DNA of 64,000 nucleotides, taken from positions 36,172 through 100,171 of the forward strand of contig JAEZTQ010000064.1 in assembly GCA_023443625.1 (NCBI GenBank). Reading direction: 5' to 3'. The position numbers and the translations under genes were made by a program. Shown in pieces: positions 55,685 to 64,000 of the stretch. This DNA is from Bacillota bacterium. GTDB lineage: Bacteria > Bacillota_A > Clostridia > Lachnospirales > Lachnospiraceae. Below the pieces are notes generated by a model, which was not told where the DNA came from, searched no databases, and was given only the letters and a program-made list of their open reading frames with translations. How positions within the stretch are numbered: position 1 is the stretch's first letter; the number at the start of each line of letters is the position of its first letter.

Positions 55685-56764
55685 ATGAAAAAAGTAGTAG
55701 TTATAGTTATGTCTCTTATCCTATGCTTAATGATTGGCCAGCCTGTCCTAGCCTGTACGATATTAAGTGTGGAGAAGGATGGCAGGATTCTGGTAGGAAA
55801 TAATGAGGATTACATGTATTCCTTAGCTTCACAATATTGGATTGCTGCACCAGAGAATGAAAACTACGGTAGGATATGCTTTGCTATCAGTGGCTACGTA
55901 CAAGGAGGAATGAACGAAAAAGGTTTGTTTTATGATGGAGCAACTTGTCCAGATTCAACTATTCCTTACGAAGAGGGAAAGCCAGAGCTTGGAATGGATA
56001 TGGGGGAAGTAATTATATCAAAGTGTGCTACCGTTGAAGAGGTAATTGAATTTGTTAAAGACTATAATATCACCCAGCAGTATACGGATCATCTCCTATT
56101 CGCAGATGCCACAGGAGCTTCTGTTGTTATTGAATGGATGGAAAATGACATGAAGATAGTGAGAAAAGAAGGTGATTACCAGGTTGCAACTAACTTTTGG
56201 CTTTCAAATCCTGAGCTTGGTGGGTATCCCTGTAATCGTTATGCAAAAGCAGAGGAGATGCTCCAAGAGGATAGAGATGATATTACAGTAAATCTGGTTT
56301 CTGATATTTTAGAGGCTACAGCACAGAGTTGGAATGGTGGCGGAACAAAATACTCTAATGTATATGATCTCAATAATCAGGAAGTAGTTATCTATACCAG
56401 AGGTGATTTCAGCAAATATATAAAGCTTAGCTTAGTGGATGAACTAGCCAAATTAAAGCAGGGTGAAATAACCACCTTTAACATCGATAATTTATTTGAA
56501 AATAATGAGCTGGTTCAGGATGTAAGCAATCTATCCAATACCAATGAGAAGAGTATAACCTCTGCCCCAAGGAATACTTCTGCCTTAATGAAGGATGAGA
56601 AAGAGTCTAAATTAGATACAGCGAATATGAATACCCAGACTAGTAATGTCGAAGACAATAAAATGTATGTGATTTATGGAATTGTATTAATTATAACCTT
56701 AACCGCTATAATTACCTTGGTTGTGTTATATAAAAGGAGATCATTTGGAAGAAAAATAGATTAG
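55685..56764 (+). CDS. secreted, C-terminally anchored Ntn-hydrolase (choloylglycine hydrolase/penicillin V acylase-like)
   Basis: 359 residues. A signal peptide ends before Cys24 (PVLAC), which then becomes the N-terminal nucleophile in CTILSVEKDGRILVGNNEDY. GYVQGGMNEKGLFYDGATC and DHLLFADATGASVVIEW fit linear-amide hydrolases. A second hydrophobic helix near the C-terminus (MYVIYGIVLIITLTAIITLVVLY) followed by KRR holds it in the membrane with the enzyme outside. Single gene; substrate unknown. Confidence 0.78.
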   Translation: MKKVVVIVMSLILCLMIGQPVLACTILSVEKDGRILVGNNEDYMYSLASQYWIAAPENENYGRICFAISGYVQGGMNEKGLFYDGATCPDSTIPYEEGKPELGMDMGEVIISKCATVEEVIEFVKDYNITQQYTDHLLFADATGASVVIEWMENDMKIVRKEGDYQVATNFWLSNPELGGYPCNRYAKAEEMLQEDRDDITVNLVSDILEATAQSWNGGGTKYSNVYDLNNQEVVIYTRGDFSKYIKLSLVDELAKLKQGEITTFNIDNLFENNELVQDVSNLSNTNEKSITSAPRNTSALMKDEKESKLDTANMNTQTSNVEDNKMYVIYGIVLIITLTAIITLVVLYKRRSFGRKID

Positions 56765-56896
56765 GATAGCTAATGCAACGTTCCTAGAACAATACAAATT
56801 CTTTTAAAAAATGATTGCATTTCAAAAAGAAGCATTGTATCATATATAAATGTTTAGGTATCATGTTTGTTATTCCTGAATAAGGGAGTATTGTAC

Positions 56897-58642
56897 ATGT
56901 TTTTAGAAAGGATGAGAAATAGGGGTATGGAATATTTAAGCAAATATAAAGAATGGTCAACTAACCCATATTTTGATGTGGAAACCAGAGCAGAACTCGC
57001 TGCATTAAAAAATGATGATAAAGAAATTAAAGAGAGATTCTATAAGGATCTTGAATTTGGCACCGGTGGTCTTAGAGGTATCTTAGGAGCTGGTGTTAAC
57101 CGTATGAATTTATATACAGTAAGAAGAGCTACACAGGGTCTTGCTAATACTATTATTAAGGCAAAGGGAGAGAGCAGGGGTGTTGCTATTGCCCATGACT
57201 CCAGAAGGATGTCCCCTGAATTTGCACTAGACAGTGCTTTGTGTCTAGCGGCAAACGGGATCCATGCTTACCTTTTTGAAGCCCTTAGACCTACACCGGA
57301 GCTTTCATTTGCTGTTAGAGAGTTAGGTTGTATTGGAGGTATTGTTATTACTGCAAGCCACAACCCTGCAGAATATAATGGATATAAGGTATATTGGGAT
57401 GATGGTGCGCAGATTACTCATCCAAAGGATGATGAGATTATCAGTGAGGTTAATTCCATCACAGATTTTGCTGTGGCAAAGACAATGACCAAGGAAGAGG
57501 CAATTAACAAAGGATTACTTACGATTATAGGTAAAGATATTGATGATAAATATATTGCTGCATTGAAGAAGCTGGTTATCAATCCTATCAGCGAGGAAGG
57601 CAAGAAGCTTAAGATAGTATATACACCTTTGCACGGTACAGGTAATTTACCTGTGAGACATATTCTGAGGGAATTAGGTTTTGAACAGGTACATATTGTA
57701 CCGGAGCAGGAGCTTCCTGATTCTGAATTCTCCACCGTTGGTTATCCTAATCCAGAGGATCCTAAGGTATTTACTTTAGCCATTAAACTGGCTAATGAAG
57801 TTGGAGCAGATATAATCCTTGCTACTGATCCCGATGCAGATAGACTGGGTATTATGGTTAAAGATAATAAGGGTGAATTTATATTATTTAATGGCAATAT
57901 GACAGGAGCCCTAATTGCTGAATATGAATTTTCGCAGCTGGCTGAGAAAGGAAGGCTTCCTAAAAATGCTGCCTTAATTAAGACCATTGTTACAGGCAAT
58001 ATGTCCAATATGATAGCTGAGCATTATAATGCCAGGCTGATTGAAGTTTTAACAGGCTTTAAATATATTGGGGAACAGATTAAGCTATTTGAACAAACTG
58101 GCTGTAATGAGTATATTTTCGGTTATGAAGAAAGTTATGGTTGTCTTGTAGGTACTCATGCAAGAGATAAGGATGCAGTAGTTGCTGTTATGAGTCTATG
58201 TGAGGCTGCTGCTTATTATATGTCCAAGGGAATTACCTTGTATGAGCAGATGAATAACATCTATGAAAAATACGGTTATTTCAAGGAAGATCTAGTTTCT
58301 GTCACCTTAAAGGGTATTGAAGGCATGGAAAAAATTCAGGAAATCATGGAAGGGTATCGCAATAATCCACCTAAGACCGCTGGTGACTATAAGGTTCTTA
58401 AATTCAGAGATTATAAGAAGGAAACCATCACGGATATGACTACTGGTGCTGTTGTTCCTACAGGGCTTCCAAAGTCCGATGTTCTTTACTTTGAATTAAA
58501 TGATAATGCTTGGTGTGCTGTTAGACCCTCTGGTACAGAACCAAAGATTAAGTTTTACTTTGGCGTTAAGGGCAGCAGCATGGAAGATGCAGATAAAAAA
58601 CTTCAGAAGATAATGAATGATGAAGTTTTTAAGGTGAATTAA
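56897..58642 (+). CDS. pgcA: alpha-phosphoglucomutase / phosphomannomutase
   Basis: 581 residues (alpha-D-phosphohexomutase family). The phosphoserine is Ser154 in TASHNPAEYNGYKVYW, the metal loop is DPDADRLG, and the sugar-binding and phosphate-binding ends are EESYGCLVG and RPSGTEPKIKFYFGV. Interconverts glucose-1- and glucose-6-phosphate, linking glycogen/pullulan use with glycolysis. ATG 56897 follows gggag with good spacing; the frame opens earlier at ATG 56867. Confidence 0.93.
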   Translation: MFLERMRNRGMEYLSKYKEWSTNPYFDVETRAELAALKNDDKEIKERFYKDLEFGTGGLRGILGAGVNRMNLYTVRRATQGLANTIIKAKGESRGVAIAHDSRRMSPEFALDSALCLAANGIHAYLFEALRPTPELSFAVRELGCIGGIVITASHNPAEYNGYKVYWDDGAQITHPKDDEIISEVNSITDFAVAKTMTKEEAINKGLLTIIGKDIDDKYIAALKKLVINPISEEGKKLKIVYTPLHGTGNLPVRHILRELGFEQVHIVPEQELPDSEFSTVGYPNPEDPKVFTLAIKLANEVGADIILATDPDADRLGIMVKDNKGEFILFNGNMTGALIAEYEFSQLAEKGRLPKNAALIKTIVTGNMSNMIAEHYNARLIEVLTGFKYIGEQIKLFEQTGCNEYIFGYEESYGCLVGTHARDKDAVVAVMSLCEAAAYYMSKGITLYEQMNNIYEKYGYFKEDLVSVTLKGIEGMEKIQEIMEGYRNNPPKTAGDYKVLKFRDYKKETITDMTTGAVVPTGLPKSDVLYFELNDNAWCAVRPSGTEPKIKFYFGVKGSSMEDADKKLQKIMNDEVFKVN

Positions 58643-58670
58643 TTATAAATTTAATAATAGATTTGAAGAA

Positions 58671-58696
58671 GGGGGCTGCCGATGCAGCCCCTTTTA
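58671..58696 (+). terminator. terminator after pgcA
   Basis: ggggctgc-cgat-gcagcccc (58672-58691) followed by tttta. Confidence 0.92.
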
Positions 58697-58712
58697 TACT
58701 CAAATATTTTAC

Positions 58713-59690
58713 TTATACTAGCTTTTGACCACAGTTAGAACAAAAATTAGCTGCTCCTGCTTTATTCCCGCAGTTAGGACAGAAATTTGGTTTACTCTCA
58801 GCTGAATTATTATTGCTATTAGGTGCAGAGTTATTTTGATTATTCATCTGGTTCATATTCTGCATCATCTGGTTTGCCATATTCATTCCCATCATCATAC
58901 CTGTCATATCAGAAGCTACACCACCACCTTGTACCTTGCCATTTGCGATCCCTTCTGTCATGGCTACTTGCTGGTAGCGATTGAGATCACCAACCATACT
59001 ATAAGAAGCATTTTTATTAATCATATCCTGAATCTCTTTTGGATAGGTTATACTCATGATATTAAAGCCAACAACGGATAAACCTGTATCAAATAACTGC
59101 ATATCAAGATCGGTACAGATACCCTTAGAGATATCAAAGGAGTTAGCCTGTAGATTGAAAATATCCTTACCCTCCTTGGTAATCCATTTCATCAGCAGCT
59201 GATCTAGTATTGTAACGATGCGAAGGCGAACATCTTCAACATAATAACTTTGTTTAACACCAGCTATTTTATCAATTACCTTAACATAGTCATTTACCTT
59301 GAAGGTAAAGGTACCATTGGCACGAAGAGGGAGTCCGCCTGGAAGCTGGGGGGAAGGAATATTAATAGCATTTTGCGTACCCCATTTAACAATAAACTCT
59401 TTTGTATTAATAAAAAGAACTTCTGCACGAATTCCGCTATTGAAACCAAATCGAAAACCCTTAAGAGTGGATAAGAAGGGAATGATTTGTGATTCAATAT
59501 CATAATCACCTTCGTCCTTAAAAATACCTTCAATTTTACCATTGTACATGAAGATAGCATCCTGTCCTGGTCGTATAATTAAGCGGCTTCCTTTTTTGAT
59601 CTCGTCATTGCTCCATTTATAGAAAACCATATCATCACGAAATTCTTGCCATTCTACCACATTTGAAAATTGTTTTGAAAATAAACCCAT
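58713..59690 (-). CDS. SPFH-domain protein with zinc ribbon (YdjI-like)
   Basis: 325 residues. An SPFH/virion-core-like domain (residues about 20-240: VVEWQEFRDDMVFYKW, FVNGTFTFKVNDYVKV, VGFNIMSITYP), then a Met/Asn-rich linker and a C-terminal zinc ribbon with four cysteines in two CPNCG/CSNCG knuckles. Matches YdjI of the B. subtilis pspA-ydjGHI operon. Last gene of the minus-strand operon. Confidence 0.85.
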   Translation of the reverse strand: MGLFSKQFSNVVEWQEFRDDMVFYKWSNDEIKKGSRLIIRPGQDAIFMYNGKIEGIFKDEGDYDIESQIIPFLSTLKGFRFGFNSGIRAEVLFINTKEFIVKWGTQNAINIPSPQLPGGLPLRANGTFTFKVNDYVKVIDKIAGVKQSYYVEDVRLRIVTILDQLLMKWITKEGKDIFNLQANSFDISKGICTDLDMQLFDTGLSVVGFNIMSITYPKEIQDMINKNASYSMVGDLNRYQQVAMTEGIANGKVQGGGVASDMTGMMMGMNMANQMMQNMNQMNNQNNSAPNSNNNSAESKPNFCPNCGNKAGAANFCSNCGQKLV

Positions 59691-59794
59691 ATTGGTTTCC
59701 TCCCATTCTTATAGAATTTTATTCTTATTGTTAGATGGACTATTAACCTTCCATTACTATTCGTAGTTTCATTATTACTCTATGCAGGTGAATT

Positions 59795-60559
59795 TTAAAA
59801 ACTGGACCTTCCAGAACTATGGGAATGGCCACCGGCAGATACACTGTGTCCTCCACCACTGCCACCAGCATTGTCATCAGGTTTTCGTACACGGGTGACT
59901 TGGGTATAGATATAATTATCCCTGCGTCCCACCAGTCCGGAATTGTTACTATCAAGATAAGTGTTGCCACCAGTGGTCATCTTACCACCAGAATTATAAG
60001 CCATAATTCCAACAGTAATACCTCCGATTACCAGAGCCACAACTAGATGAACAAGGCTGTTTTGATAGATGGGAACTGCATTAATGTACTTATCTGAACT
60101 TTTTAAAAACTTTTTGAAAGCACCTACATAATCTTCATCAGTGAGCAGAGGAGACATTTTATCAGCTATTTCCTTGGCTTCCCGGTTGTCTATGATATAT
60201 TGGGTAGAGCCATAGGCTTGAATAACAACATCACGACGGTACATGTCTACTAATGCAATAACGCTGTCACCATACACAAAAGTATCATATAAATTCTCAA
60301 TATAGATTTCACCATCTACTGTATCAGGATCATTATGTGTTAGAAGAATGAATACAGTATCATTTTTTTGTGTGTATTTAATGCACAATTCCTCGAGGGT
60401 TTGGTACTCATTTGTGGATAAAAGTCCTGCCTCATCATAAATATGTTGATATCCCGGACGAGTTTCTGCTTTTACAGTATCTGCGGGCAATAAGAAGAAC
60501 AGGCATAAAGATAGGATTACGGTGGTAAGAAAAATAGTTTTCTTCAATGAGGTTTGCAT
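59795..60559 (-). CDS. TPM-domain membrane protein (YdjH-like)
   Basis: 254 residues from ATG 60559, which overlaps the stop of the upstream gene by 1 base (TAATG), so translation is coupled. A signal helix (TIFLTTVILSLCLFFLLP) is followed by a TPM domain (IYDEAGLLSTNEYQTLEEL ... EDYVGAFKKFLKSSDKYI), a second membrane helix (VHLVVALVIGGITVGIMAY) and a Gly/Ser/His-rich tail (GGSGGGHSVSAGGHSHSSG). The frame opens upstream at 60637 but the ribosome site gggagg supports 60559. Confidence 0.85.
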   Translation of the reverse strand: MQTSLKKTIFLTTVILSLCLFFLLPADTVKAETRPGYQHIYDEAGLLSTNEYQTLEELCIKYTQKNDTVFILLTHNDPDTVDGEIYIENLYDTFVYGDSVIALVDMYRRDVVIQAYGSTQYIIDNREAKEIADKMSPLLTDEDYVGAFKKFLKSSDKYINAVPIYQNSLVHLVVALVIGGITVGIMAYNSGGKMTTGGNTYLDSNNSGLVGRRDNYIYTQVTRVRKPDDNAGGSGGGHSVSAGGHSHSSGRSSF

Positions 60560-61698
60560 TAGATTATTTTCCCTCCCATCAATAAAGTAATAATACGCAT
60601 AGCGATAAAGGAACCAGCAGAGATACTGGCAAACCATGCGGCTATTTTGGCTATGCTAAGAGGGGGCTTTCCTACAATCTTTCCCGTTTGTCCATTCATT
60701 GCAAAATTATGTTCAGAATTTTTGTAATCATAGCATACCATCCATAATGGTAGTAGTGTATAATATGCTTGTTTTTTGCGTATATTGATATTCTTATGTT
60801 GATAATTGACGGTGGTATATCCATTGATAGTAGAGTGAATATAATTTTCAACGTAACCTTTTGTTCTTTCTTTTATGCGTGGGAGCATCTCTACATCATC
60901 AAAGTCATATTTTTCAGCTATGTAGCCTGCCAGATAGGGCATATTAAAATCCTTAAGATTATTATAAGGATAGGGTTCTAGTTTATCCATCATGGAATCA
61001 TCCATTTTCTTAGAAGCATCACAGGGTACTAAGGAATAGTTTAAATCCACCTTGCGGTATATCTGGTAGTATTTTGTCTCTGTGTAAATCCAATCGCCAA
61101 GAGTATAGCTACGTACTCTGGTACAAATTGCTTCTATTTCTCCACGGCCATTGAGATCGTAGAGCCAGAAGGGAACGTAGATACCAGTTATATTCTTGAT
61201 ACGGTCAGCTGTCATAAAGTCATTGGGAGTTAAAAGTCCCTTCTTGCACCATTTTTTAAAGGCTAACTGGGCCTCCTCTTTACTGATGGCAAAGGGAATA
61301 ACTTTAGTTGGAGCAAGATGGCCACTGAGGCGGTCACTGAGAACAACGCCGGCGCCACAAAAGCTACAGGTAGTTGCTGTTGTCTGGGGATTAGTAATAA
61401 TGACGGCTCCGCAGTTGTTACAATGATATTCTGTAACATCATCCTCTCCAAAGGTAGAATAATCACTAGCCTCATCTGTATCTGAGCTATCTTTATAGTT
61501 GTATTCAAAAGCCGACTTAGCTGCTTTCTCATCTTCCTCGTTCATTTCAAAGGAGTATTCTCCTCCTCCCGGAGTCTTATCACCTGCCATCTCTGCTATA
61601 TTATCTGATCTACCACAGCTTCCACAGCGAAGAAGTCCAGTTTTGCTGTCAAAGGCCATATCTGCTCCGCAGCTTTGGCACTTATAATGAATAACCAT
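60559..61698 (-). CDS. zinc-ribbon membrane protein (YdjG-like)
   Basis: 379 residues from ATG 61698, eight bases after aaggagg on the minus strand (the TTG at 61704 is too close). Two zinc ribbons at the N-terminus (CQSCGADM...CGSCG and CNNCGAVI...CSFCG), then a soluble domain and a C-terminal membrane helix (IAKIAAWFASISAGSFIAMRI). Same order as YdjG in the B. subtilis pspA-ydjGHI operon, with pspA upstream here as well. Confidence 0.85.
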   Translation of the reverse strand: MVIHYKCQSCGADMAFDSKTGLLRCGSCGRSDNIAEMAGDKTPGGGEYSFEMNEEDEKAAKSAFEYNYKDSSDTDEASDYSTFGEDDVTEYHCNNCGAVIITNPQTTATTCSFCGAGVVLSDRLSGHLAPTKVIPFAISKEEAQLAFKKWCKKGLLTPNDFMTADRIKNITGIYVPFWLYDLNGRGEIEAICTRVRSYTLGDWIYTETKYYQIYRKVDLNYSLVPCDASKKMDDSMMDKLEPYPYNNLKDFNMPYLAGYIAEKYDFDDVEMLPRIKERTKGYVENYIHSTINGYTTVNYQHKNINIRKKQAYYTLLPLWMVCYDYKNSEHNFAMNGQTGKIVGKPPLSIAKIAAWFASISAGSFIAMRIITLLMGGKII

Positions 61699-61821
61699 GG
61701 ACAAAACCTCCTTACTTGATAAATGTCCGAAAAGCCTAAAGTGGTTCTTAAAGCTTTACGGACATTTTCTTTATTGTTATGTTGTTATATTAGGAGTAGT
61801 TAATCATCTACATGTATATAA

Positions 61822-62496
61822 TTATTGATTAAGGCTTGCTTTCAAAGCAGCAAGTTCAGCGTCTACATCAGAATCAACACTGTATTTTTTGGTCAGATCC
61901 TCAAGGGTGTCTTCTTGGGAGGAACGATTAAGTTCTGACATAGCATTTGCTTTATCTAGGGCTTTGTCTGCCATTTCTTCATACTTCTTAAAGCTTGCCA
62001 TGGAATTGTTAGCACTAGCTACAGAAGAGCCCATTTTATTAATTCGTTCCTGGGTCTTGGCAACTGCAAGCTTACCTTTAATCATATCCTTACGAGATTC
62101 TAACTCGTTGATATCATTTACTAACTTATCATGCATATCACGCATATGTGTAGCGTTAGCATTAGCTAAGTCATAAGCTTCTTGAAGACCGCTTTGTCTT
62201 GAAGATAAGGAAGCCTTCTGTTCCAGGAATTTTCTGGCGTCATCTTCATTATTAGCTTCTAGCGCTTTAACTGCATAAGTCTGCATCTTAGCTATCTCGG
62301 AGTTACACTCGTCCAGAACTCTTTTTGCTCTTTGTTCCTCAGCCATGATTGCAGCTGTTTCGGATTTAACTTTACCTAAATCGCTATTTAAGTTTCTAAG
62401 ACACTGGTCGATCATTTTCTCTGGATCCTCAGCCTTATCTAACAGTGCATTGATGTTACTTGCCATAATGTCTTTAAATCTTGTTAAAATACTCAT
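61822..62496 (-). CDS. pspA: PspA/IM30 family membrane-stress protein
   Basis: 224 residues, almost all helix with coiled-coil pattern. MSILTRFKDIMASNINALLDKAEDPEKMIDQCLRNLNSDLGKVKSETAAIMAEE is the conserved PspA N-terminus. It binds and stabilises membranes under stress. First gene of the minus-strand operon pspA-ydjG-ydjH-ydjI. aggaggataagtaaat precedes ATG 62496. Confidence 0.95.
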   Translation of the reverse strand: MSILTRFKDIMASNINALLDKAEDPEKMIDQCLRNLNSDLGKVKSETAAIMAEEQRAKRVLDECNSEIAKMQTYAVKALEANNEDDARKFLEQKASLSSRQSGLQEAYDLANANATHMRDMHDKLVNDINELESRKDMIKGKLAVAKTQERINKMGSSVASANNSMASFKKYEEMADKALDKANAMSELNRSSQEDTLEDLTKKYSVDSDVDAELAALKASLNQ

Positions 62497-62909
62497 ATTT
62501 ACTTATCCTCCTGTTTTGGTTTTCAAGGAGGATATCTCCTCCTGTTTTGGTTTTCAAGGAGGATATCTCCTCCTGTGCTTCTTTGTGTATTTGTTACGTC
62601 TGTTAAGACTGTTTTTGTAAATCCATTACATCTACAAGTTTATTATTTTTTCCTAGTAACGTCAAGTTAAAAAATGGTTAGAATAATAAGAGAATGCTAA
62701 TAGCAGATTAAGAGTATAGGTGTTTAAGGCCATGATAAAAGATATATAGTGAAAGTTTTTATTAAAATGAAATGGCTAATTGGAATTACTAATGGAAATC
62801 ACATAAGATATTGATTTTTATACGGCTAAGTTGTATGATTAAGTTCATTTGAATTAGCTGATTTAAAATTATTAATATCATAATTTGTACAATAGAAAGA
62901 GAGAATGTT
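62497..62909. other. divergent region upstream of pspA
   Basis: 413 bases. Holds the tandem 31-bp repeats next to pspA (62506-62576), then AT-rich sequence with no recognised gene up to the methyltransferase gene at 62910. Confidence 0.6.
62506..62576 (-). repeat. 31-bp tandem repeats with Shine-Dalgarno hairpins upstream of pspA
   Basis: Two full copies (62506-62536, 62537-62567) and a partial third. On the minus strand each copy carries aggaggagatatcctcct, in which ggagga/tcctcc form a hairpin over a gata loop. The copy nearest the gene provides the real ribosome site of pspA. Confidence 0.9.
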
Positions 62910-63773
62910 ATGTGGGTAGCAAAGGATTGGAAGGACTATGAAGTAATAGATACCTCAAAGGGCGAGAAGCTGGAACGTTGGGGTCAATATATATTGGTAA
63001 GACCGGATCCTCAGGTAATATGGGATACTCCAAGAGCTAATAAAGGATGGAAGAAACCCAATGGTCATTATCATAGAAGTTCCAAAGGTGGCGGAGAGTG
63101 GGAATTTATCGACCTACCTCAGCAATGGGATATAAGTTATAAGGGATTAACCTTTAACCTACAGCCCTTCAGTTTTAAGCATACTGGATTATTTCCAGAG
63201 CAGGCTGTCAATTGGGATTGGTTTTCGGAAAAAATCCAGAGCGTAAAAGGAAGGCAAATCAAGGTATTGAATCTCTTTGCCTATACAGGTGGAGCAACTT
63301 TAGCAGCAGCTAAAGCTGGAGCAGCCCTAACCCATGTGGATGCTTCTAAGGGAATGGTTACCTGGGCAAAGGAGAATGCTGTATCCTCTGGACTGGGTGA
63401 GGCGCCAATTCGCTATATTGTGGATGACTGTGTTAAATTTGTAGAGCGTGAAATTCGAAGAGGCAATAAATATGATGCCATTATTATGGACCCACCCTCT
63501 TATGGCAGGGGACCTAAGGGAGAGATATGGAAGATAGAAGACAGTATCCATCCTTTTATAAAGCTTTGTACTCAGTTGTTAAGCGAGGATCCATTATTCT
63601 TCCTAATTAACTCCTATACTACAGGACTACAGCCAGGCGTATTATCCTATATGCTGTCTGAGGAAATAGGAAGAAAATTCGGTGGTAAGATAACCTCGGA
63701 TGAAATTGGTTTGCCTGTATCAAGCAACGGGCTTGTATTACCCTGTGGAGCATCGGGCAGATGGGAGAAATAA
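62910..63773 (+). CDS. class I SAM-dependent methyltransferase (RlmI/RlmK-like)
   Basis: 287 residues. SAM-binding LNLFAYTGGATLAAAKAGA, acidic loop THVDASKGM, and catalytic loop MDPPSYGRGPKGEIW match the COG1092 RNA cytosine/guanine methyltransferase group. There is no PUA domain before it, and the front part (WVAKDWKDYEVIDTSKGEKLERWGQY) is unlike RlmI. The target is probably rRNA. Ribosome site gagag before ATG 62910. Confidence 0.85.
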   Translation: MWVAKDWKDYEVIDTSKGEKLERWGQYILVRPDPQVIWDTPRANKGWKKPNGHYHRSSKGGGEWEFIDLPQQWDISYKGLTFNLQPFSFKHTGLFPEQAVNWDWFSEKIQSVKGRQIKVLNLFAYTGGATLAAAKAGAALTHVDASKGMVTWAKENAVSSGLGEAPIRYIVDDCVKFVEREIRRGNKYDAIIMDPPSYGRGPKGEIWKIEDSIHPFIKLCTQLLSEDPLFFLINSYTTGLQPGVLSYMLSEEIGRKFGGKITSDEIGLPVSSNGLVLPCGASGRWEK

Positions 63774-63926
63774 AGTATAGAGAATTAGAATCATTTGGAT
63801 GATATAACTGTCCCTAGAAAGAATACCTTTGGCATTATAAAAACTCTAAAATATTATTAAATAATTCAATAAACAGCGATGAAAGGTAAATATTTTTCGC
63901 ACTAATTTAATGAGTATTTATAGGAC

Positions 63927-63956
63927 TTGTCAGTTGTTATTGTGATAAACTAGAAT
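63927..63956 (+). promoter_or_regulatory. promoter of the last gene
   Basis: ttgtca (63927-63932), 18-base spacer, tagaat (63951-63956), 31 bases before ATG 63987. Confidence 0.5.
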
Positions 63957-63986
63957 AAAAGTTTTTCACAAAGGAGTATTTTACTA

Positions 63987-64000
63987 ATGAAAAGAGCCGA
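63987..64000 (+). CDS. start of a gene cut by the window end
   Basis: ATG 63987 with aaggag (63971-63976) ten bases upstream, and four codons (MKRA). The product cannot be told. Confidence 0.6.

Overview
The window is a 64-kb piece of chromosome from a low-GC, endospore-forming anaerobic Firmicute, most likely a Lachnospiraceae member of the Lachnoclostridium phytofermentans type. The reasons are the AT-rich, strongly Shine-Dalgarno-led genes with frequent TTG/GTG starts, an Rnf ferredoxin:NAD+ oxidoreductase operon, spoIIID, LacI/AraC regulators next to plant-sugar genes, and the gene order rpmG-secE-nusG-rplKAJL-rpoBC. No rRNA, tRNA, CRISPR array, insertion sequence or prophage was found. 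The assignment rests on recognising protein families by eye; no database search was possible.

Layout. 0-6.6 kb: membrane-anchored alpha/beta hydrolase, AraC-type regulator, and a complete araA-araB-araD L-arabinose operon. 6.6-15.4 kb: housekeeping and stress genes (thioredoxin, Crp/Fnr-type regulator, beta-CASP nuclease, type I pullulanase, CsbD, GlsB-type membrane protein, GNAT acetyltransferase, ArsC-like protein, phosphoribosyltransferase-like protein). 15.4-20.2 kb: Asn/Asp-rich protein, a 940-residue surface protein with a glycosidase-like barrel, a remnant of an FtsX-type permease, and spoIIID. 20.2-25.9 kb: rnfCDGEAB behind a probable Rex operator. 26.1-37.3 kb: a sugar or polyol regulon of unknown substrate. 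It holds a LacI regulator fused to a solute-binding-protein domain, a URO-D-family protein, two near-identical Gfo/Idh/MocA dehydrogenases, an Rbs-type ABC transporter and a xylose-isomerase-like TIM-barrel protein. Three promoters in it carry the same 12-bp palindrome at the transcription start. 37.5-42.1 kb: FliD-like protein, AraC regulator and subtilase. 42.2-55.3 kb: translation/transcription core with structured leader RNAs. 55.3-64 kb: secreted Ntn hydrolase, phosphoglucomutase, a pspA-ydjG-ydjH-ydjI-type envelope-stress operon on the minus strand, an RNA methyltransferase-like gene, and the first codons of the next gene.

How the genes work together. Arabinose is isomerised, phosphorylated and epimerised to xylulose-5-phosphate by AraA, AraB and AraD. 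Rnf couples reduced ferredoxin oxidation to NAD+ reduction and ion pumping, and a Rex-like site suggests NADH/NAD+ control. The 26-37 kb regulon would import a sugar, oxidise it with a Gfo/Idh enzyme, isomerise it and process it further with the URO-D-family protein. Its regulator carries its own substrate-binding-protein-like domain, which makes this the least explained and most interesting system in the window. The ribosomal operon shows several candidate autoregulatory RNAs: an L10-type leader with attenuator, a three-hairpin junction before rplA, and a related GTGG/CCAC element before rplK.
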